Positions 34,104 to 39,455 of a stretch of 39,455 nt of DNA are shown here, one piece after another. Origin of the DNA: Marine Group II euryarchaeote MED-G34. Lineage in GTDB: Archaea > Thermoplasmatota > Poseidoniia > Poseidoniales > Thalassarchaeaceae. Numbering within the stretch: the stretch's first letter is position 1; every line of letters begins with the position of its first letter. Location of the stretch: assembly GCA_002457605.1 (NCBI GenBank), contig NTJT01000009.1, positions 1 through 39,455 of the forward strand. Direction: 5' to 3'. A model generated the notes under the pieces. It was not told the DNA's origin. It saw only the letters and a program-made list of their open reading frames with translations, and searched no databases. The position numbers were made by a program, and so were the translations under genes.

Positions 34104-35657
34104 ATGGCTGAGTCTGATGAGCGCGTTGAGGAACTCCGCCGCAGGAAAGCGCATGCCGAAGGCGGTGGTGGGCAGGCTCGCGTCTCGGCGCAACACGCCA
34201 AGGGCAAGATGACTGCTAGAGAGAGAATTGAGTTGCTGCTCGACGAAGACTCGTTCATGGAGGTTGACACACTCGTGGAGCATAGATGCAGGGATTTCGA
34301 AATGGACCGTAATGTGATACCAGGAGATGGAGTGGTCTGTGGACACGGTACGATTGGAGGTAGGACGGTGTACTGTTTCGCTCAAGACTTCACGGTCTAT
34401 GGAGGATCTCTCGGCGAGATGCATGGTCTGAAGATATGCAAGATTCTGGACATGGCCCTCAAGACGGGGGCTCCAGTCATAGGACTGAATGACAGCGGAG
34501 GAGCTAGAATCCAAGAAGGAGTTGCCAGCTTGGGTTCATATGCTGAGATTTTCTTCAGGAATGTCAGGGCTAGTGGAGTCATTCCTCAGATTTCGGTGAT
34601 TATGGGGCCGTGCGCTGGAGGAGCGGTTTATTCCCCAGCAATTACTGACTTCGTAATTATGGTAGACCAGACATCTCACATGTTCATCACTGGTCCAGAG
34701 GTAATCAAAACGGTGACAAACGAGGAGGTCTCGTTTGAGGACTTAGGAGGAGCTTCGACCCACGCCACTAGGTCAGGAGTGACTCATTTCACAGCGAATG
34801 GCGACGAAGAAGCGCTGAATATAGTGAGGGAGCTCGTTGGGCTAATTCCATCAAACAATCTTGAAAATTCACCTGTCGTTGCAACGGCAGATCCCCATGA
34901 CAGAGTATGCAACGAGTTGGACACACTTGTTCCTGATGATCCCAGTCAGCCATACGACATCGTTACTGCTGTCGAATCTGTGCTAGACGATGGAGGCTTC
35001 CTAGAGGTCCAAGCTGATTACGCGAGTAACATAGTAGTCGGATTCGGGCGCCTTGGAGGGCATACAGTTGGAGTGGTCGCAAATCAACCCAAAGTGCTAG
35101 CAGGGTGCCTCGACATCGACGCTTCAATCAAGAGTGCTAGGTTTGTCCGATTCTGTGATGCGTTCAACGTGCCGCTCTTGACGTTCGTTGATGTGCCCGG
35201 GTTCCTCCCTGGAGCAAGCCAGGAATGGGGTGGCATCATCAGGCATGGGGCCAAGCTGCTCTATGCATATGCCGAAGCCACAGTGCCGAAGCTCACCGTC
35301 ATTACTCGGAAAGCGTACGGAGGAGCTTACGACGTGATGTCTTCCAAGCACATCAGGGGCGACTACAACATAGCCTGGCCGACAGCACAACTGGCGGTAA
35401 TGGGGGCTGACGGTGCAGTCCAGATAATTCATCGCCAGAGAATCCAGACTTCCGGAAATCCAGAGCAGGAGAGAGAAAGGTTAGTTGATGATTATGTGGA
35501 GACGTTTGCCAATCCCTACAGGGCTGCTGCGCTGGGATACCTCGACGATGTTATCCAACCACATCAGAGCAGGACTGTTTTGATTCGGGCCCTAGGGGCA
35601 TTATTGGAGAAAGAGGAGATTCGTCCTGCCAGGAAGCACGGCAACATCCCACTGTGA
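34104..35657 (+). CDS. pccB: Propionyl-CoA (acyl-CoA) carboxylase carboxyltransferase subunit
   Basis: A 517-residue biotin-dependent carboxyltransferase. It shows the two crotonase-like halves of the family: [16 protein letters not shown] at the start, [17 protein letters not shown] (oxyanion region of the N-half), [11 protein letters not shown], and in the C-half [30 protein letters not shown] and [11 protein letters not shown]. It transfers CO2 from biotin on the carrier to propionyl-CoA, or acetyl-CoA, giving (methyl)malonyl-CoA. Divergence from the mutase subunit and MeaB favours the propionyl-CoA reading. The ATG at 34104 is chosen over an upstream in-frame start at 34041. Confidence 0.94.
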   Translation: MAESDERVEELRRRKAHAEGGGGQARVSAQHAKGKMTARERIELLLDEDSFMEVDTLVEHRCRDFEMDRNVIPGDGVVCGHGTIGGRTVYCFAQDFTVYGGSLGEMHGLKICKILDMALKTGAPVIGLNDSGGARIQEGVASLGSYAEIFFRNVRASGVIPQISVIMGPCAGGAVYSPAITDFVIMVDQTSHMFITGPEVIKTVTNEEVSFEDLGGASTHATRSGVTHFTANGDEEALNIVRELVGLIPSNNLENSPVVATADPHDRVCNELDTLVPDDPSQPYDIVTAVESVLDDGGFLEVQADYASNIVVGFGRLGGHTVGVVANQPKVLAGCLDIDASIKSARFVRFCDAFNVPLLTFVDVPGFLPGASQEWGGIIRHGAKLLYAYAEATVPKLTVITRKAYGGAYDVMSSKHIRGDYNIAWPTAQLAVMGADGAVQIIHRQRIQTSGNPEQERERLVDDYVETFANPYRAAALGYLDDVIQPHQSRTVLIRALGALLEKEEIRPARKHGNIPL

Positions 35658-35666
35658 GGAGCGAGA

Positions 35667-35867
35667 ATGGGGAAACGCGCAGACAGAGAAGCCAAGTTAC
35701 TGGCTGCAGCCATGGCTGCTGTCTTACTGGTGGTCGAGGAAGGTGAGGCCTTAGGGCCTACTGGGCAGAGGAAGTCAGGAGAACCTTGGTCCCGCGATCA
35801 CCGTCGGGTGCTGATTGGTAGACGTAACCTGTTCCGCGCACGCACGCGACGGAGCACCCCGAGGTGA
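35667..35867 (+). CDS. Small accessory subunit of acyl-CoA carboxylase (OadG/PccX-like)
   Basis: 66 residues between the carboxyltransferase and biotin carrier genes, preceded by GAGGAG. A hydrophobic alanine-rich helix (KLLAAAMAAVLLVVEEGE) is followed by a proline/arginine-rich tail with PWSRDHRRVLIGRRNLF. This layout, A-rich helix with E-E cap then PW.....R....RR, resembles the C-terminal segments of OadG-type and other small biotin-carboxylase accessory subunits. Such a small subunit is required by archaeal PCC in haloarchaea (PccX). Homology is not certain at this length. The conserved place in the operon is the stronger argument. Confidence 0.6.
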   Translation: MGKRADREAKLLAAAMAAVLLVVEEGEALGPTGQRKSGEPWSRDHRRVLIGRRNLFRARTRRSTPR

Positions 35868-35871
35868 ACCA

Positions 35872-36279
35872 ATGAGCGAGAAGAGAAAGGTCACCGTAGA
35901 TGGAGAGGAGTTTGAGGTCGATGTTGAGAAAGATGGTGAAACTTGGAAAGTACGAGTCGATGGTCGAGAATTCTCGATTCAAGTTGACGGTGGAGTACCG
36001 AGCGAGTCAACAAGACGTTCGACAGGTCGGGGCCGACGAAAGAATCGCTCTGGGACCATCTCGTCATCCATCCCGGGGAAGGTCGTTTCTCTACACGCAG
36101 TAGTTGGTGACCAAGTCAAAGAAGGAGAGGTTCTACTAATCCTAGAGGCCATGAAGATGCAGAATGAGATTCAGGCTCCTATCCCAGGTACTGTCAGCGA
36201 AGTTAATTGTGAATCGGGAGATAGTGTCGAGGCAAATATGCCGCTCGTCATTATCGAGCCTTTTGACGAATCTGTGTGA
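35872..36279 (+). CDS. Biotin carboxyl carrier protein
   Basis: 135 residues. The C-terminal biotinyl domain (about 62-130) has the EAMKM motif with biotin-accepting K95, and paired PGKVVSLHAVVGDQVKEGE and PGTVSEVNCESGDSVEANM hammerhead strands. An N-terminal beta-rich region (residues 5-40, VTVDGEEFEVDVEKDG) may contact the carboxyltransferase, and a basic Ser/Arg linker (42-60) joins them. The start at ATG 35872 has GAGGTG five bases upstream. The stand-alone carrier implies a separate biotin carboxylase subunit elsewhere. The biotin ligase at 19821 is the natural modifying enzyme. Confidence 0.95.
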   Translation: MSEKRKVTVDGEEFEVDVEKDGETWKVRVDGREFSIQVDGGVPSESTRRSTGRGRRKNRSGTISSSIPGKVVSLHAVVGDQVKEGEVLLILEAMKMQNEIQAPIPGTVSEVNCESGDSVEANMPLVIIEPFDESV

Positions 36280-36320
36280 TGATTCACAGAGTTCAAGAGT
36301 GGTGATTGACAGGGTTGTTT

Positions 36321-36551
36321 GTGCCGAAGTGCGATTATCCGAAGTGTGCGAATCAGGGTGAGCAAATTAGTCGCCTATCGCCCGAGGGATTCCTAGTGGC
36401 CACAGGGAGCAAGGCATACTCATTCAGAGAGGCCTATAGGCGATTCCACTACTGCAAAGAGCATCACGACGAGCTCATGACTTCTGTGTGGAATCGCGTC
36501 AGGGATTCGGAGGACAAAGGTGACGATCATGTCGCCCCCACAGCGATATGA
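36321..36551 (+). CDS. Small putative zinc-binding protein
   Basis: About 76 residues from the GTG at 36321 (in-frame TTG codons at 36306 and 36315 are possible starts). It has a CDYPKC pair (C-x4-C) near the N-terminus and a HYCKEHHDEL segment (C-x2-H-H) in the middle, which could form a C2H2- or C3H-type zinc site. The rest is hydrophilic with an acidic tail. It sits between the biotin carrier and threonine synthase on the same strand. No family is recognised and the function is unknown. Confidence 0.55.
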   Translation: MPKCDYPKCANQGEQISRLSPEGFLVATGSKAYSFREAYRRFHYCKEHHDELMTSVWNRVRDSEDKGDDHVAPTAI

Positions 36552-36588
36552 GCGGTAGGTTCATCGAATCGCCACCTGCAGTAAGTCC

Positions 36589-37812
36589 GTGGATTCTTAC
36601 GTCAGTCATCTCGAATGCGCTTACACTGGTCAGCACTACTCTGCCGACGGCCTCCATTCCATCTCCGATGTTGGCAAACCGCTTATTGTCAAGTACGACC
36701 TTGGAAGACTAGGCAGAGAAATCAGCAGATCCGATATTGAGGACTCCTCCGAACCAGGTTTCTGGAGATACTCCCCCCTACTCCCTGTAGCGAAGCTCGA
36801 AGACCGTGTCTCACTAGGTGAGGTCATCACTCCCTTGGTTAAACTAGAGAGGTCTGCTCACCTGATTGGTGCTGCACGGGGAAAGGTGATTGTCAAGGAC
36901 GAGTCGAGACTACCCACTGGCTCATTCAAAGCTAGAGGACTGGCACTAGCGGTTTCCATGGCCAAGCAACTAGGAGTCAAGCACCTCGCTGTTCCAACAA
37001 ACGGCAATGCCGGCTCCGCGCTTGCGGCATATGCTAGCAGGGCTGGCATCAAAGCCACGGTTCTGTGCCCCGACAATACACCCGAAATCAACACTCGGGA
37101 AACCGAGGCACAAGGAGGAGATACACATCTTGTCAATGGCCTGATTGGAGACTGCGGTAAGATAATCGCAGAGGGTTCCGATGATGTTGGTTGGTTCGCA
37201 GTTTCAACTCTGAAAGAGCCATACCGCATCGAGGGGAAGAAGACCATGGGTATTGAATTGGCTGAGCAGATGGGGTGGGAATTACCTGATGTCATTTTCT
37301 ACCCCACTGGCGGTGGAACTGGACTTATTGGAATGTGGAAGGCGTTCGCAGAATTGATTGAATTGGGATGGATAGACTGTGAATTACCTCGGATGGTAGC
37401 TGTTCAATCGACCGGATGTGCACCCATAGTCAAGGCCTGGGAAGAAGGTGCAGAGTTCGCTGATTTCTGGGAGAACGCAGAGACAGATGCATCAGGGATC
37501 AGAGTGCCTGCGGCCCTCGGAGATTTCTTGATTCTGAAGGCTGTGCGTGAGTCGGGTGGCTTTGCCATCGCTGTAAGTGACGAGGAGATACATAGTATGG
37601 TGGAAGGAATAGGGCAAGAAGATGGATTACTGATGTGTCCCGAGGGGGCTGCGACTGCTGCTGCATGTAAAACCGCGCTAGATAGAGGATTGATTGGAGT
37701 GGATGACACTGTCGTCCTGTTCAACACCGCTACTGGTCTGAAGTACCCTCTGCCAGAGGTGACCTCGTCTATCGACAAGAGAGTCGAGATAAACTACCAA
37801 ATGTTTGGCTAG
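36589..37812 (+). CDS. thrC: Threonine synthase
   Basis: A 407-residue PLP-dependent enzyme converting O-phosphohomoserine to threonine. The Schiff-base lysine is K114 in TGSFKARG, and the cofactor-phosphate loop is GGGTG (about residue 242). PTNGNAGSALAAYASRAGI and LLMCPEGAATAAA are typical of the family. The N-terminus starts like the class that begins with a one-Cys L.C...G..Y motif (LECAYTGQHYSADG), but the second cysteine pair seen in zinc-ribbon versions is missing. A GTG start is used. The end overlaps the convergent aIF6 gene by four bases. Confidence 0.92.
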   Translation: MDSYVSHLECAYTGQHYSADGLHSISDVGKPLIVKYDLGRLGREISRSDIEDSSEPGFWRYSPLLPVAKLEDRVSLGEVITPLVKLERSAHLIGAARGKVIVKDESRLPTGSFKARGLALAVSMAKQLGVKHLAVPTNGNAGSALAAYASRAGIKATVLCPDNTPEINTRETEAQGGDTHLVNGLIGDCGKIIAEGSDDVGWFAVSTLKEPYRIEGKKTMGIELAEQMGWELPDVIFYPTGGGTGLIGMWKAFAELIELGWIDCELPRMVAVQSTGCAPIVKAWEEGAEFADFWENAETDASGIRVPAALGDFLILKAVRESGGFAIAVSDEEIHSMVEGIGQEDGLLMCPEGAATAAACKTALDRGLIGVDDTVVLFNTATGLKYPLPEVTSSIDKRVEINYQMFG

Positions 37813-38471
37813 ATTAAGCCGAGTGCATCTTCGATGCGATTCAATTCCGGCCCCGTAGAGCCTGAACCAACAAGAGCGTGGGTATCACTGGCAGCGCATC
37901 CAGCTCCGACATAAGGTGAGCCGAATGTGACTGTCCCCACCATCACCGGGACCTTCATCACAGACTCAATAGATTCAGCCTCTGACCTCGATACATCGGG
38001 GTGAGCTAGTACTCCGTTACCATTGGCCACCAGCATGCTACCGACGGTGTCGTGTCCCGCCACTTTACTGCGGATAGCGTTCACTCCTAGGACCTCGCCA
38101 ATCATGTCCACACCATTCTGAGGCACTATAGGGCTGACCACGGCGCCGTGGTCGTTACACTCAATCAAATTACCCGCGGCGTTTACTCCGCTCTCCATCA
38201 CGACTACGTCACTGAAGCTTGTCAGTTCATCGAGGTCTTCCTCAGTAGCGATATCGGCCACAGCAATCCCCTTGGCGTTGCCACTGAGCAAGCTTCCGAG
38301 CAGTGAGGAGCCACCAACAAGGAAGGGATGCATCTCAAGATCGAATGCTGATTTCAGTTCCTCAGTGGCTGCATCATCGAGAGACCGAGGGTAGAACAGA
38401 ATCTTGTCGACAACTGACAGATAGACGCCGACTTGGGTGTGTCCAAGGATATCTCCGGTACTGATTGACAT
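37809..38471 (-). CDS. eif6: Translation initiation factor aIF6
   Basis: A 220-residue protein with the pentein-like five-fold repeat of the eIF6 family. Recurrent signs are GVYLSVVDKILFYPRSL, GNAKGIAVADIATEEDL, NGNGVLAHPDVSRSE, GTVTFGSPYVGAGCAASD and the ending GSTGPELNRIEDALGLI. It binds the large ribosomal subunit at the 23S sarcin-ricin region and blocks joining to the small subunit. It lies on the same strand as, and about 68 bases after, the 5S rRNA. The ATG at 38471 has AGGTG upstream, and an AT-rich stretch (AATTTACAAAT) between 38506 and 38520 may be its own promoter. Confidence 0.96.
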   Translation of the reverse strand: MSISTGDILGHTQVGVYLSVVDKILFYPRSLDDAATEELKSAFDLEMHPFLVGGSSLLGSLLSGNAKGIAVADIATEEDLDELTSFSDVVVMESGVNAAGNLIECNDHGAVVSPIVPQNGVDMIGEVLGVNAIRSKVAGHDTVGSMLVANGNGVLAHPDVSRSEAESIESVMKVPVMVGTVTFGSPYVGAGCAASDTHALVGSGSTGPELNRIEDALGLI

Positions 38472-38539
38472 TGTTTCACCTAGTTGTATTGGCTATGGCT
38501 CCGCCAGTGATTTGTAAATTGTTGCGGGGATGAAGGAGA

Positions 38540-38660
38540 GTGGCACAGCGACGAACTTTCCCGTGGGCTCTCGCGCCACAGTACAGGAATCGACGCAGGA
38601 GGGCTTGACTTCCGGGTTCGGTATGGGACCGGGTAGCACCCCTCCGCTGTGGCCGTGCAC
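38540..38660 (-). rRNA. 5S ribosomal RNA
   Basis: The minus strand contains the conserved 5S core: GGCCACAGCGG near the 5' end, CCCATACCGAACCCGGAAGT in loop B/C, AAGCCCTCCTGCG, and a 3' part GCGAGAGCCCACGGG. The terminal strands GUGCAC and GUGCCAC can pair with one bulge to close helix I. About 121 bases. Ends are estimated by helix I pairing and can be off by a few bases. It follows the 23S gene after about 80 bases. Confidence 0.9.
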
Positions 38661-38740
38661 AACTCTTCCTTCGAATGTGAATTGATATGCTCTGTTGGAC
38701 AGAGGCCCACAAGGGCCTTGGTGTTGTAGATATTTTTTTG
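38661..38740 (-). other. 23S-5S internal transcribed spacer with hairpin
   Basis: About 80 bases between the 23S 3' end and 5S. It includes AGGCCC-(4 bases)-GGGCCT at 38703-38718, a perfect 6-base-pair hairpin likely to guide rRNA processing. No tRNA is encoded in this spacer. Confidence 0.5.

Positions 38741-39455
<715 letters not shown>

Noticed and set aside
33992-34270. N-terminal extension of the B12-binding subunit
   Set aside because: The extension is the reverse complement of the carboxyltransferase start region, and the family N-terminus begins at 33991.

Overview
The window looks like a chromosomal segment of a planktonic euryarchaeon, most likely Candidatus Poseidoniales (Marine Group II, phylum Thermoplasmatota). 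This is an inference from gene content. It holds an archaeal RNA polymerase operon (rpoH-rpoB-rpoA1-rpoA2-rpl30e, unsplit B, split A), aIF6, a Pop5-like RNase P protein, an archaeal tRNA-Lys, several paralogous archaeal coiled-coil proteins, and dense gene packing with ATGA/TGATG overlaps and frequent GTG/TTG starts. I see no insertion sequence, phage gene, CRISPR array or integration scar.

Layout. 1-1564: the tail of an unidentified gene, a 7Fe ferredoxin and PdxS. 1565-10161: an accessory-looking block of four coiled-coil proteins, a minus-strand operon (membrane zinc-ribbon protein, DtxR-type regulator, membrane protein) and one unknown protein. 10244-19646: the RNA polymerase operon preceded by tRNA-Lys. 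19821-22786: a methyltransferase/biotin-ligase fusion, Pop5-like RNase P subunit, divergent FtsZ-like GTPase and TPR protein. 22936-29509: a plus-strand respiratory operon with a C-x-C-H secreted/membrane protein, small membrane proteins, Tat-Rieske protein, b6-type cytochrome b, a 936-residue fusion of the cytochrome b C-terminal half to a HdrD-like Fe-S/CCG module, and a 2[4Fe-4S] ferredoxin. 29514-32681: DNA alkyltransferase, asparagine synthetase, a 39-residue membrane protein and a polyprenol-kinase-like protein. 32703-36279: propionyl-CoA/methylmalonyl-CoA genes (meaB and mutase B12 subunit divergent from carboxyltransferase, small accessory subunit and biotin carrier). 36321-38471: small zinc protein, threonine synthase, aIF6. 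38540-39455: 5S and partial 23S rRNA on the minus strand.

The most notable signal is the respiratory operon. A Rieske/cytochrome b complex, normally linked only to periplasmic acceptors, is covalently joined to a cytoplasmic heterodisulfide-reductase-type module. This suggests a quinone-linked complex that exchanges electrons with a cytosolic ferredoxin or thiol couple. Other unusual points are a homologous extra N-terminal domain on both RpoH and RpoA'', a cysteine-bearing insertion in RpoA', the methyltransferase-BirA fusion, the divergent FtsZ relative, and two 8-3-8 perfect palindromes in divergent promoter regions. The biotin ligase, biotin carrier and carboxyltransferase in one window form a functional set, but biotin carboxylase and the large mutase subunit are not here.
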